A model generated the notes under the pieces. It saw only the letters and a program-made list of their open reading frames with translations. It searched no databases and was not told the origin of the DNA. Made by a program: the position numbers and the translations under genes. A stretch of 64,000 nucleotides of DNA from Pseudoflavonifractor sp. Marseille-P3106 (GTDB lineage: Bacteria > Bacillota > Clostridia > Oscillospirales > Oscillospiraceae): the NCBI GenBank assembly GCA_900169975.1, contig LT827124.1:186001-250000 (forward strand). The letters run 5' to 3'. This document shows, piece by piece, positions 41,378 to 49,716 of the stretch (position 1 is its first letter; the number at the start of each line of letters is the position of its first letter).

Positions 41378-43122
41378 GCCAGTCTCCAGCCCTCGGCCTG
41401 TTCCCGGATCTCAATGAATCGCCGGTAAAGCCCGCCCTGGGCCATGAGCTCGTCGTGGGTACCCCGCTGAACGATGCGGCCGTCCTCCACCACCAGGATC
41501 TGGTCCGCGCTCTGGATGGTGGCCAGCCGATGGGCGATGGTAAGGATGGTTTTCCCCTTTGTCAAAGCGGACAGAGCCTGCTGAATCAGGTGCTCATTCT
41601 CCGGGTCTACGCTGGCGGTCGCTTCATCAAGGATGACGATAGGCGCGTTTTTGAGCATGGCGCGGGCGATGGAAATGCGCTGTTTCTCCCCGCCGGAGAG
41701 GGTGGAGCCGCCCTCTCCAATCACGGTATCATAGCCGTTCGGCAGGGCAGAGATGAAATCGTGGCAGCAGGCGGCCTTGGCAGCGGCCACCACCTGTTCA
41801 TGGGTGGCGTCCGGGCAGCCGAACTTGATGTTGTTCTCCACCGTGTCATGGAACAGATACACCGTTTGGAACACCATGGAGATGTTTCTCAGCAAGCTCT
41901 CGCAGGTAAACTCCCGCACATCGTGTCCGCCCACGGAGACAGAGCCGGCATTCACATCATAAAACCGGGCAACCAAATTGCAGATGGTACTCTTTCCGGA
42001 GCCGGAGGGGCCAACGATGGCGGTAGTGGTCCCCTGGGGGGCGGTAAAGGATACATCGTGGAGCACCTCGCGGCCGCCGTAGCCGAAGGACACATGGCTC
42101 AGGGCCACATCGAAGCGCTCCGGCACGACCTCCTTTCCTCCCTTGTCAATGAAATCGGTTTGCTCCAGCTCCTCCAGACGGTCCAGCACCGAGTCCGTCA
42201 CCGACAGGATGTGGGCCGCATCGTTGATGGCCTCCACACTGCCGAAGATGGTAAAGGAGAACAGGGCGATCATCAGGAAATACTGGAGGGGAAGGGCGCC
42301 GGCCAGGGCCTGCCAGCCGGCGGTGAGCACCAGCCCCACGGAAGCCGCCCGCAGAGCAAACAGGTGCAGACAGTTCCAGGGGACAAAGCCGAACTCATTT
42401 TTGATGCGGATGGCCTTGTTTGCCCGGCAGGCCTCCCGAAACCGCTGGACAGAAACGCCATCCTGGCCGAAGGACTTGACCACCGGCAGACCGTGAATGT
42501 ACTCAATGGCCGCCCCGGACAGCGCCTCCTGAGCCCGGTGGCTCACCGGGGCGGTGCGGGCGCTCTGGCGGCCGATCCCCCGCAGAGCAAAGGCGGACAC
42601 CAGCACACCGATCAGCGCCGCCAGCGCGGCAGGCGGGCAGAAAAACGCCACACACAGCAGGATCACGGCCACTTGGATATAGCCGTTCACCACCGCATCC
42701 ACCATTTTCATGCTCTGGAGCTCCAGGGTGCTCAGTTCGGTGGTGAGGGCTGCCAAAATGTCTCCCAGGTCGTTTTTGGCGAAGTACCCCAGGGACACCC
42801 GCTTGAGCACATTCCCCAGCTCCATCCGCTGCTCTGCCGCCCGTTCCGTGCCGATACTCTCCTGAAGCCGGTTTTTCCAGTAGGTGAAGAAAAACCGCAG
42901 AAGAATCAGCACCACGATCCCGCCCAGGCACAGCCAGGGAAGGTGCGGAGACAGGCGCTCCTCTCCCCAGGCGTCCACAATCAGCTGTCCCAGCGCCCAA
43001 GCCGCCAGCACCACCGGCCCGGCGGTGCACCAGGTGGCGAAGAAGGAGCACACGAAGCCCAGCACCATTCGTTTCCGGTAGGCTCCGGCCCACCGCATGA
43101 TCCGTCCTACACTGTGAAACAT
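41374..43122 (-). CDS. ABC exporter-fold half-transporter, YbtQ/IrtB-like (cassette A)
   Basis: A 582-residue half-transporter: six transmembrane helices (residues 1-310) and a nucleotide-binding domain (about 335-575) with GPSGSGKST, LSGGEKQR and ILDEATASVDPEN. Pairs of this kind either export or, as YbtPQ and IrtAB, import metal-siderophore complexes. It is coupled to the next half-transporter (43124) with 1 nt between them. The neighbouring ECF genes and metal-type regulators favour uptake. Confidence 0.88.
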   Translation of the reverse strand: MFHSVGRIMRWAGAYRKRMVLGFVCSFFATWCTAGPVVLAAWALGQLIVDAWGEERLSPHLPWLCLGGIVVLILLRFFFTYWKNRLQESIGTERAAEQRMELGNVLKRVSLGYFAKNDLGDILAALTTELSTLELQSMKMVDAVVNGYIQVAVILLCVAFFCPPAALAALIGVLVSAFALRGIGRQSARTAPVSHRAQEALSGAAIEYIHGLPVVKSFGQDGVSVQRFREACRANKAIRIKNEFGFVPWNCLHLFALRAASVGLVLTAGWQALAGALPLQYFLMIALFSFTIFGSVEAINDAAHILSVTDSVLDRLEELEQTDFIDKGGKEVVPERFDVALSHVSFGYGGREVLHDVSFTAPQGTTTAIVGPSGSGKSTICNLVARFYDVNAGSVSVGGHDVREFTCESLLRNISMVFQTVYLFHDTVENNIKFGCPDATHEQVVAAAKAACCHDFISALPNGYDTVIGEGGSTLSGGEKQRISIARAMLKNAPIVILDEATASVDPENEHLIQQALSALTKGKTILTIAHRLATIQSADQILVVEDGRIVQRGTHDELMAQGGLYRRFIEIREQAEGWRLA

Positions 43123-43123
43123 C

Positions 43124-44893
43124 TCACTGTCCCTCCTTTGCGCCCGATGTAACTGCCCAGCCTTGGGCTCCGATGTGGGCCTGCCACAGCTTCTGGTAAA
43201 GCAGGCAGCGGCGGAGCAGCTCCGCCTGGGTGCCCTGGTCCACGATATGCCCCTTTTCCAGCACCACGATCTGATCCGCGTTCTGGATGGTGCTCAGGCG
43301 GTGGGCGATGACCAGCAGGGTCTTCCCTTTGGAGAGGGCCATGATCGAGCTCTGGATTTTGTCCTCATTTTCCGGATCGGTAAACGCGGTGGCTTCGTCC
43401 AAAATCACAATGGGGGCGTCCTTCAAAATGGCGCGGGCGATGGCGATACGCTGGCGCTCCCCGCCGGAGAGCTGTCTGCCCGCCTCTCCCGCCGGGGTGT
43501 CCCAGCCCCGGTCCAGTCGGGCCAGAAACTCCTCACACTGGGCCGCCCTGGCCGCCGCCAGCACCTCCTCGTCCGAGGCGTCCGGCTTTCCCAGGCGGAT
43601 GTTCTCCTTGAGAGAGCAGTCAAAGAGGAAGTTGTCCTGGGTGACGAAGCTGATGGCCTGGGAGAGCTGTTTCAGAGGCATTTCCCGGATGTCCCGCCCA
43701 CCCAGGGTGATGGAGCCGGCCGTCACATCCCAGAAGCGGGCAGCCAGCCGGGCGATGGTGGACTTGCCGCCTCCTGAGGGCCCTACCAGGGCGGTGAAGC
43801 TCCCCTGGGGGATGTGCAGCTCCAGGTCATGGAGCACCTCCGCGCCCCCCGTCCCGCCATAGGAAAAGGCCACATTCCGAAACCGGATGCCGCTGCCGTC
43901 CAGATCCGCCTCCTGCTTCGCCTGAGAGAGCTGGGGCAGGTCCAGCAGCTCCCGGGTGTCCTTCACCGCAAACTGCATACTCTTCATGGAGTTGATGAAT
44001 GCGGTAGCTCTCATGAGCGGGGAGACGATGCCCAGGGCCATCATCAGGCAGAGCGTCACCTGAGCTGGGTCCAGCACCCCGGTCTGGTAAAGATAGATGC
44101 CCACCGGGAGGGTCCCCAGCAGGGTGGTGGGCAGGATGGACAGGCACAGATTCATGGAGGCCCAGGTGCAGCGGAACCAGTTCAGGGTAAAGTCCCGGAA
44201 AGAGCTCACAGCCTGGGCGAACTTGGCGTAGGATCGCTCCCCCTGGCTGAAGGCCTTGACCACCTGGATGCCCTCCACATATTCCACGATGACGCTGTTG
44301 ACATGGTTGTTGGCCGCCATATAGGCGGCATAGTTCTTGTTGTAGGACCGCATCCCCGCCGCCATGGGGACCAGGGCCACTGGGATGGTCACCAGCAAGG
44401 CCAGGCCCATCCGCCAGTCGATGGCGAACATGGCGATGACGACCGCCAGGGGCAGAAGCAGGTTAGAGCTCAGCTCTGGGATCATGTGGGCCAGGGGCGG
44501 CTCCACATCCTCGATGCGGTCCACGATGGTGCTCTTCATGGCCCCGATGGGCCGGGATTCCACCTCGCCCAGGGGCGCCCTCATGAGCTGATCTGCCACC
44601 TGGAGGCGAAGGCCCTCCAGAATGGTATAGGCGGATACATGGGCCAGCATGGTGGACAGGGCATAGCCCGCCACCTTGACGGCGTAGCCTGCCAGGCACA
44701 CCCCACACCACAGCAGGATGCCCTCCAGGCCCGCCCGACGCTCCACAAACAGCCGCAGGATTTGATAGACTCCCAGATACGGCACAAAGCCTCCTGCCAC
44801 GCTGACCACCGCCAGGGCCACCGAGGCGGCCATTTTGCCCCGGCAGGGTCCGGCATAGGAGAGCAGGATGCTCAGCCAGGTCCGTTCTTTCAT
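43124..44893 (-). CDS. ABC exporter-fold half-transporter, YbtP/IrtA-like (cassette A)
   Basis: A 589-residue half-transporter with six membrane helices and an ATPase domain containing GPSGGGKST, LSGGERQR and ILDEATAFTDPEN. It forms a heterodimer with the 41374 product; the small change in the D-loop (FTDPEN against SVDPEN) fits asymmetric sites. ATG 44893 lies behind AGAGGAG. An operator region lies upstream (44925-45010), so it has a promoter distinct from the S-T-AA-AraC genes. Confidence 0.88.
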   Translation of the reverse strand: MKERTWLSILLSYAGPCRGKMAASVALAVVSVAGGFVPYLGVYQILRLFVERRAGLEGILLWCGVCLAGYAVKVAGYALSTMLAHVSAYTILEGLRLQVADQLMRAPLGEVESRPIGAMKSTIVDRIEDVEPPLAHMIPELSSNLLLPLAVVIAMFAIDWRMGLALLVTIPVALVPMAAGMRSYNKNYAAYMAANNHVNSVIVEYVEGIQVVKAFSQGERSYAKFAQAVSSFRDFTLNWFRCTWASMNLCLSILPTTLLGTLPVGIYLYQTGVLDPAQVTLCLMMALGIVSPLMRATAFINSMKSMQFAVKDTRELLDLPQLSQAKQEADLDGSGIRFRNVAFSYGGTGGAEVLHDLELHIPQGSFTALVGPSGGGKSTIARLAARFWDVTAGSITLGGRDIREMPLKQLSQAISFVTQDNFLFDCSLKENIRLGKPDASDEEVLAAARAAQCEEFLARLDRGWDTPAGEAGRQLSGGERQRIAIARAILKDAPIVILDEATAFTDPENEDKIQSSIMALSKGKTLLVIAHRLSTIQNADQIVVLEKGHIVDQGTQAELLRRCLLYQKLWQAHIGAQGWAVTSGAKEGQ

Positions 44894-44924
44894 CGGCAAG
44901 ACTCCTCTCAAAAGAAATGACTGC

Positions 44925-45010
44925 GATTTGCTTTCGCTAACCGCAGCCATTGTAACTGATAAAAAAGCTCTTTTCCGCTCCGCTCCGCCGATCCTGTCCC
45001 GTTTGGACAG
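44925..45010 (-). promoter_or_regulatory. Operator/promoter region of ABC pair (cassette A)
   Basis: In transcription order: the inverted repeat CTGTCC-N5-GGACAG (45010-44994), a TACAAT -10 (44953-44948) with no good -35, and a degenerate GGTTAG-type box (44942-44925, one perfect half). The same order is found upstream of the S gene at 48666-48790. A weak -35 fits an AraC activator site upstream. Confidence 0.5.
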
Positions 45011-45016
45011 AAGAAT

Positions 45017-45967
45017 TTATTGTCCCTCCCGGCGGTATTCCAGGGGCGTTTTACCCTTTACCGCCTTGAACGCGGCGGCAAATTTGCTGGCGCTGTCATA
45101 CCCTACCCGGCCGGCGATCTCCGCCACGCCGGCATGGGGCTCCTGCCGGAGCAGGAGGGCCGCCCGGTCCATGCGCAGGCACCGCATATAGGTGTTGATG
45201 GGCTGGCCGTAGACCGATTTGAAGCACTCTTTCAAGGCCGTGGTCGGGATGGAAAAGCGCCGGGACAGCTCAGTGATGGTGTAGTGACGCTCCAGATCCC
45301 CGGTCAGCAGGCGGTGAATCGCTTTCATTTTCTCCACCTGCGTCTTGTAGAAGTAGGGCTTCTCCGACTCCGCGGGCAGTTCCAGGGCATCCAGATAGAG
45401 GAGCAGTTCCAGCGTCTTGATGCGGAAATAGGGGAGCTTGATCTGTTCCGGTACGGCATAGAGCTCCTGGAAGATATGATCCAGCGAAGGGGCCCCGTGG
45501 AGTACCTTGGGGTGGGGGCCGGAGCAGTATTTGTCTCGGAGGCGGTACAGGTCCACCGGAAAGTCCCGCACCCATTCGGCCAGGGCCTGGGCTGCCCGAG
45601 GCAGCTCCAGCCCCACCGTGATCCCGTGATAGTGGGAAAGTGGAAAGACAAAGTGCCCCCGGTGCTCCAGCCGCCGGTCCAGCTTCAGGTCCCCCGCTTC
45701 CACATAGGAATAAGCATCCGGTCCCGCCGGGTACTCCATCCGTCCCTGGCGGCAATAGTCGATGCACAGCAGATCTCCGGTAATGGTCAGGTCGGAGTCG
45801 TAATCCTCCATGTGGAAGTCGTTATACATCAAAGTGATCCCGGGGTACAGGTCGTACTGGGTCATGCTCCCATCCCCGGTGCCGCCCATCATCTGAAAGA
45901 CCCGGCAATGATCATTTTCCACCACCACTTTTGGAAAGCCATTTCCCGCTATCATCTGCTCCAGCAT
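45017..45967 (-). CDS. AraC-family regulator (cassette A, YbtA-like)
   Basis: A 316-residue regulator; the last 100 residues are the AraC double HTH (ITELSRRFSIPTTALKECFKSVYG and VGYDSASKFAAAFKAVKGKTPLEYRR). The N-part is a cupin-like ligand-sensing domain. It sits between the ECF ATPase gene (11 nt) and the ABC pair. YbtA of Yersinia, in an analogous position, activates uptake genes on binding the metallophore; that model would apply here. Confidence 0.88.
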   Translation of the reverse strand: MLEQMIAGNGFPKVVVENDHCRVFQMMGGTGDGSMTQYDLYPGITLMYNDFHMEDYDSDLTITGDLLCIDYCRQGRMEYPAGPDAYSYVEAGDLKLDRRLEHRGHFVFPLSHYHGITVGLELPRAAQALAEWVRDFPVDLYRLRDKYCSGPHPKVLHGAPSLDHIFQELYAVPEQIKLPYFRIKTLELLLYLDALELPAESEKPYFYKTQVEKMKAIHRLLTGDLERHYTITELSRRFSIPTTALKECFKSVYGQPINTYMRCLRMDRAALLLRQEPHAGVAEIAGRVGYDSASKFAAAFKAVKGKTPLEYRREGQ

Positions 45968-45978
45968 AGTTCCCCTCC

Positions 45979-47361
45979 TTACAGATGCAGGACCCGGTCA
46001 CAAGCCTGCTGCAAAAACTCCTGGTCATGTGTTACCACCAGCACGATGCGGCCCTGTCGGGCCAGATCCCGGATCACGCCGGACACCTCCACCATCCGGG
46101 CATAATCCAGGCCGCTGGTGGGCTCGTCAAAAATCAGCACCGGCTTTTCCGACAGCAGCGCGGTGGCCACCGCCAGCCGCTGTTTCTGTCCGCCAGAGAG
46201 CGCCATGGGGTGCCGCTCCCGAAAGGACAGCAGTTGAAGGCGATCCAGCACCTCGGCGATTTTTTCGTCCGGTGCATCCGGGGCGGATATTCGACACTCA
46301 CCCCACACGCTGTCCGAAAAGAGCTGGTGGTTTACATCCTGCATCACGCAGAAGGCTGCCCGCTGCCGCTCCTTGCGTCCCAGGGGGCGGCCGTGAAGCC
46401 GGACAGTCCCTGCCTGCTCCCGCAGCAGCCCGCACAGACAGCGGGAGAGCGTGGTCTTACCCACGCCGTTGGGCCCGGTGACAGCCACTACCTCACCCGG
46501 CCGGACGGAAAAGGACAGCTCACGGAACACCGCCTCTCTTTTCTGAAAGGCGCAGGTCAGCCCCTCCACAGAGAGGCCTTCCCCGGACCCGGCCGGCTTC
46601 GCCGGTGGCAGGGTACAGGGGGCCGATGACAGCGTGCGCAGGCCCAGCCTCTCCCGTTCCTCATCAGTCAGCCGCTGAAACTCCTCACGGGTGAAGCGCC
46701 GGGACAGGCTCCCCTGCCTGATATACCATGCCTGGTCGATCAGGTCGGTAAGAAAGTAGAGTCGGTGTTCGGCAATGACCACCGTGCGCCCCTGCCGCTT
46801 CAGACCGGCGATCTCGTCGTGAAGGCGGGCGATGGCCTCCTGATCCAGATTGGCGGTTGGCTCGTCCAGCACAAAGATGTCCGGGCCCATGGCGTAGACC
46901 GAGCCAAAGGCCAGCAGCTGCTTTTGTCCACCAGAGAGCGAGAAGATGCTCTGCCCGCAGAGGCTCTCCAGCCCAAGGGCCTCCACGGTCTCCGCCACCC
47001 GGGCATGGATCTCTTCCGGCGGGCATCCTGCGTTCTCCAGCCCAAAGGCCAGCTCGCTGTCCGTGTCCAGATTGAAAAACTGGGACTTGGGATTCTGGAA
47101 TACCGATCCCACCTTTCGGGCCAGCTGGTGCATGGGCGTCTTGGCGGGGTCCAGGCCGTCCACCTCCACCCGTCCCTCCAGGCGGCAGCCGGGGGTAAAG
47201 GCCGGGATCAGGCCGTTGATGAGCTTGGTCACCGTAGTCTTTCCACAGCCGGAGGCACCGCACAGCAGGACACATTCGCCCGGCCGGATGGCGGCGTTCA
47301 GGCCGGCCAGGGTCTCCCGGGAGCCGTCATAACCAAAGGAAACATACTCAAATGAGATCAT
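45979..47361 (-). CDS. ECF transporter double ATPase (cassette A)
   Basis: A 460-residue fusion of two EcfA-type ATPases. The N-half has GASGCGKTT, LSGGQKQ and FVLDEPTANLD; the C-half has GPNGVGKTT, LSGGQKQR and IFDEPTSGLDYARM. The linker lies near residues 235-265. It powers the ECF module with T (47376) and S (48043). Such fused EcfAA proteins are common for the Trep_Strep S components. Confidence 0.9.
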   Translation of the reverse strand: MISFEYVSFGYDGSRETLAGLNAAIRPGECVLLCGASGCGKTTVTKLINGLIPAFTPGCRLEGRVEVDGLDPAKTPMHQLARKVGSVFQNPKSQFFNLDTDSELAFGLENAGCPPEEIHARVAETVEALGLESLCGQSIFSLSGGQKQLLAFGSVYAMGPDIFVLDEPTANLDQEAIARLHDEIAGLKRQGRTVVIAEHRLYFLTDLIDQAWYIRQGSLSRRFTREEFQRLTDEERERLGLRTLSSAPCTLPPAKPAGSGEGLSVEGLTCAFQKREAVFRELSFSVRPGEVVAVTGPNGVGKTTLSRCLCGLLREQAGTVRLHGRPLGRKERQRAAFCVMQDVNHQLFSDSVWGECRISAPDAPDEKIAEVLDRLQLLSFRERHPMALSGGQKQRLAVATALLSEKPVLIFDEPTSGLDYARMVEVSGVIRDLARQGRIVLVVTHDQEFLQQACDRVLHL

Positions 47362-47375
47362 TCCGAGGGTCCTCC

Positions 47376-48041
47376 TTATTGTACCACAAATGACAGCGCC
47401 AGCAACACAAGGCCCGCCGCCATCCCGGCCAGGTCCACCGGGGACAGCCGCAGGAAGACGGCGCTTGTCTTAGGCGCGGGGTCCTCAATTCCCCGGGTCA
47501 CCGCCGCTGCGGAGAGCTCCTCCGCCGTCTCGGTGGCGGACACCATCAGAGGTATCACCGTGCCCTCCAGTCGGGCCAGCCCCCGGACATCCCGCAACTT
47601 CATGGCGTCCCGGATATAGCCCATCTCCTCCCGGATAGCGGGGAAGTATCGCAGAGTCACCGAGACGGCCACGATCAGCCGCTGGGGAACACGGAGCTGG
47701 CGCAGTCCCACGATGAAATACCGCAGAGGCGTACATTTCAGCATCAGCGATCCGGTCATCAGGCACGGAAACATCCGGCGGGCGTAGGTGGTAAAAACGG
47801 TAAAGCTGGTGGCGATAATCTTGGGAGAGGCGGGCAGGATGTACTGCTGAAAGAGCAGTAGGGCACAATAGCCCACCGCCCATTTGACCGCCATGGAATA
47901 CTTCCCGTGGGCAGCCATCAGGAGCAGCAGCAGGCCGACCAGTGCCAGCTCCAGCCACAGGGTATGGGGGCGGAAGGCGATGATATTGGCGGCCACCAGA
48001 AGCCACAGGCCGGCCCGTGGGTCAAAGATGCGCCGCTCCAT
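47376..48041 (-). CDS. ECF transporter T component (CbiQ-like, cassette A)
   Basis: A 221-residue membrane protein with about five hydrophobic helices and, near its end, the coupling helices with Ala-Arg-Gly-type motif (SATETAEELSAAAVTRGIEDP). It links the double ATPase to the S component. ATG 48041 is 1 nt past the S stop; an upstream in-frame start at 48119 would overlap S and has a poor N-terminus. Confidence 0.88.
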   Translation of the reverse strand: MERRIFDPRAGLWLLVAANIIAFRPHTLWLELALVGLLLLLMAAHGKYSMAVKWAVGYCALLLFQQYILPASPKIIATSFTVFTTYARRMFPCLMTGSLMLKCTPLRYFIVGLRQLRVPQRLIVAVSVTLRYFPAIREEMGYIRDAMKLRDVRGLARLEGTVIPLMVSATETAEELSAAAVTRGIEDPAPKTSAVFLRLSPVDLAGMAAGLVLLALSFVVQ

Positions 48042-48042
48042 C

Positions 48043-48648
48043 TCAGACAAGGCCTGCCTTTTCAAAGTGCTTGCGGAACATGGCCCGGGCGATAAAGCCG
48101 CCAATGATCGCGCCCACAACAGGGGCCAGGAACAGCACCACCAGCATGGAGCTGGACGACAGTGCCGCCAGGGTGTTCACATAGTCTGCGGGCATCCCCT
48201 GTTCCGTGATCTGCCGCAGGAAGTCCTCCCGCATCAGCCAGATGGGCAGCGGAGAGCCCACCATGCCCAGGGAGAACAGGACGAAGGACACAAGGTTTCC
48301 CCGGATGCTGGTATAATGGGTACAGCCACGGACCAGTTCCCCCAGGCCGCAGGCAATGACAAAGGAGACCAGGATTACCGGGGTGAACTGGCCGGTGACG
48401 AAGTAGATCAGCCCGGTGATAAGGCCCATCAGCAGGACTGAACCCACCTTCTGCACCTTGGCGCACATCATCAGGTATGGGATGCCGGTGAACAGGGCGA
48501 TAAAGCCCGGCATCAAAATCCATAGCAGCGGGTGTAGCCCGCCCAGGAGCATAAAGGCAAAGTTTATGGCAAAGTAGATGGCGGAGAAGATTCCCACGGT
48601 GATGACATCCCTGCCGCCCATTCCGCGGCGGCTGTTTGATCCAGACAT
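48043..48648 (-). CDS. ECF transporter S component (MptD/Trep_Strep type, cassette A)
   Basis: A 201-residue membrane protein with about six helices and the features of the MptD/Trep_Strep family (HLPIGMS-like region, GSPLPIWLMREDF near residues 137-149, ARAMFRKHFEKAGLV at the end). It binds the substrate. ATG 48648 was chosen over a longer frame because AAGGAG precedes it by 8 nt. It is the first gene of cassette A with a full GGTTAG box just upstream. The substrate (a metal complex, heme or tetrapyrrole) is not known. Confidence 0.85.
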   Translation of the reverse strand: MSGSNSRRGMGGRDVITVGIFSAIYFAINFAFMLLGGLHPLLWILMPGFIALFTGIPYLMMCAKVQKVGSVLLMGLITGLIYFVTGQFTPVILVSFVIACGLGELVRGCTHYTSIRGNLVSFVLFSLGMVGSPLPIWLMREDFLRQITEQGMPADYVNTLAALSSSSMLVVLFLAPVVGAIIGGFIARAMFRKHFEKAGLV

Positions 48649-48665
48649 AGCACACACTCCTTCTT

Positions 48666-48790
48666 GGTTAGATAATGCTAACCGTTTGAATAAAGAATTG
48701 GACGCCATGCGTCCCTCAACATTGCATTATTTTAGCGAAAAGAAATCGTTCTGTCCGCTCCATATAGACGATTATGCTCTGTTTGGACAG
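48666..48790 (-). promoter_or_regulatory. Operator/promoter region of S-T-AA-AraC genes (cassette A)
   Basis: A perfect GGTTAG-N6-CTAACC box (48666-48683, spacer ATAATG) lies 18 nt upstream of the S start. Further upstream are a possible promoter (TTGAGG and TTTATT, 18 nt apart, minus strand) and the halves CTGTCC (48751-48756) and GGACAG (48785-48790), with a CGCTCC element shared with 44925-45010. Confidence 0.55.
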
Positions 48791-48835
48791 ACTTTTGTGA
48801 AAGCGGCGGGCTATTGTGATCTTGACTCAGATAGA

Positions 48836-48872
48836 AAAACGCAGTTACCCATAGAGGATAACTGCGTTTTTT
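48836..48872. terminator. Bidirectional terminator between cassettes
   Basis: CGCAGTTA pairs with TAACTGCG around an 11-nt loop, followed by TTTTTT; an A run on the other side makes it work for the leftward regulator gene ending at 48891. Confidence 0.85.
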
Positions 48873-48890
48873 CGGAAAAGGCTTCTCAGG

Positions 48891-49301
48891 TTATGGAGGC
48901 AGCTCGAACTTATAGCCGCTGTGGGGTACCGTGCGGATGGGGTTGCCCGGCCCCATCTTCCGGCGGAGCTGGCTGATGATGTTGGCCACGGCCGCGCCGC
49001 AATGCTCCGGGAACTCGTGCCATACGGCCTCGTAGATCTGTTCCTGCGTGAAGACCCAGCCAGGGCGCCGGGCCAGGTAGGCCAGCGTAAAGAACTCCAG
49101 ATGCGTGAGGTGCAGGGAGCGGCCCCGCCACTTTACCGTCTGCTTGCGCAGGTGCAGCTCCAGGCCGGGAAAGGTGAGGGTGTGCTTCGTGGCGGGCGGC
49201 TCCACGATTTCAATTCCAGGCGCTTCCGCCAGGAAGTCCTTGAGCTTGTCCAGGAGCTGTTCCTCTCCATCTGTAATGGATAAAATCAGCAGCTTCCCCA
49301 T
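48891..49301 (-). CDS. Winged-helix regulator lacking a receiver domain
   Basis: A 136-residue protein whose second half is the OmpR-type winged helix (LHLTHLEFFTLAYLARRP.., PHSGYKFELPP at the end). The first 45 residues (LLILSITDGEEQLLDKLKDFL) are too short for a receiver and carry no phospho-Asp pattern. It is the last gene after cassette B, in the same position as the response regulator after cassette A (40045). Possibly a decayed response regulator or a ligand-free regulator. Confidence 0.72.
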   Translation of the reverse strand: MGKLLILSITDGEEQLLDKLKDFLAEAPGIEIVEPPATKHTLTFPGLELHLRKQTVKWRGRSLHLTHLEFFTLAYLARRPGWVFTQEQIYEAVWHEFPEHCGAAVANIISQLRRKMGPGNPIRTVPHSGYKFELPP

Positions 49302-49335
49302 GCGGGGACCACCTCTTCTTCTGATTTTCCACCGT

Positions 49336-49713
49336 TCATTCCGGCTCCACCGCCCCTTTTAACAATTCAAAGGACCGCTGGCTGATGGTGTGCTCCATCC
49401 GGCAGGCCTCCCGTTCCGCGGTCTGGGGATCGACCCCGGCTGCGACAAGCTGGCGAGTAAAGAAGCAGTGTTTCTCATAGGTCTGCTCGGCTACCTCCCG
49501 GCCCACATCCGTCAGGAACAAGAAAGAATTTTCGTCCATGGTGAGAAAACCACCCGCTTTCAAAGTGGAGACCGCATGACACACGCTGGGTTTTGATACA
49601 TCAAGGTGCCGAGCCACATCCACGGAGCGCACCATGCCTTTTTCCTTTTGGAGCACCAGCACGGCCTCCAGATAGTCCTCACCGGATGCTCGTAATTTTA
49701 TCGAAACCACCAC
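49336..49713 (-). CDS. DtxR/MntR-family metal-dependent repressor (cassette B)
   Basis: A 125-residue regulator similar to the one at 40973: VRSVDVARHLDVSKPSVCHAVS in the recognition helix region and ERACRMEHTIS-like ligands (EREACRMEHTIS) near residues 100-111. It ends cassette B, 3 nt after the ABC gene start region. Its base composition matches the GC-rich host rather than the AT-richer ABC genes next to it. The two DtxR proteins have nearly the same recognition helix, so they may share sites. Confidence 0.87.
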   Translation of the reverse strand: MVVSIKLRASGEDYLEAVLVLQKEKGMVRSVDVARHLDVSKPSVCHAVSTLKAGGFLTMDENSFLFLTDVGREVAEQTYEKHCFFTRQLVAAGVDPQTAEREACRMEHTISQRSFELLKGAVEPE

Positions 49714-49716
49714 CCC

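Noticed and set aside
41344-43152. 602-codon open frame on the plus strand
   Set aside because: It runs antisense to the YbtQ-like gene, and the translated product is Gly/His/Gln-rich without domains.
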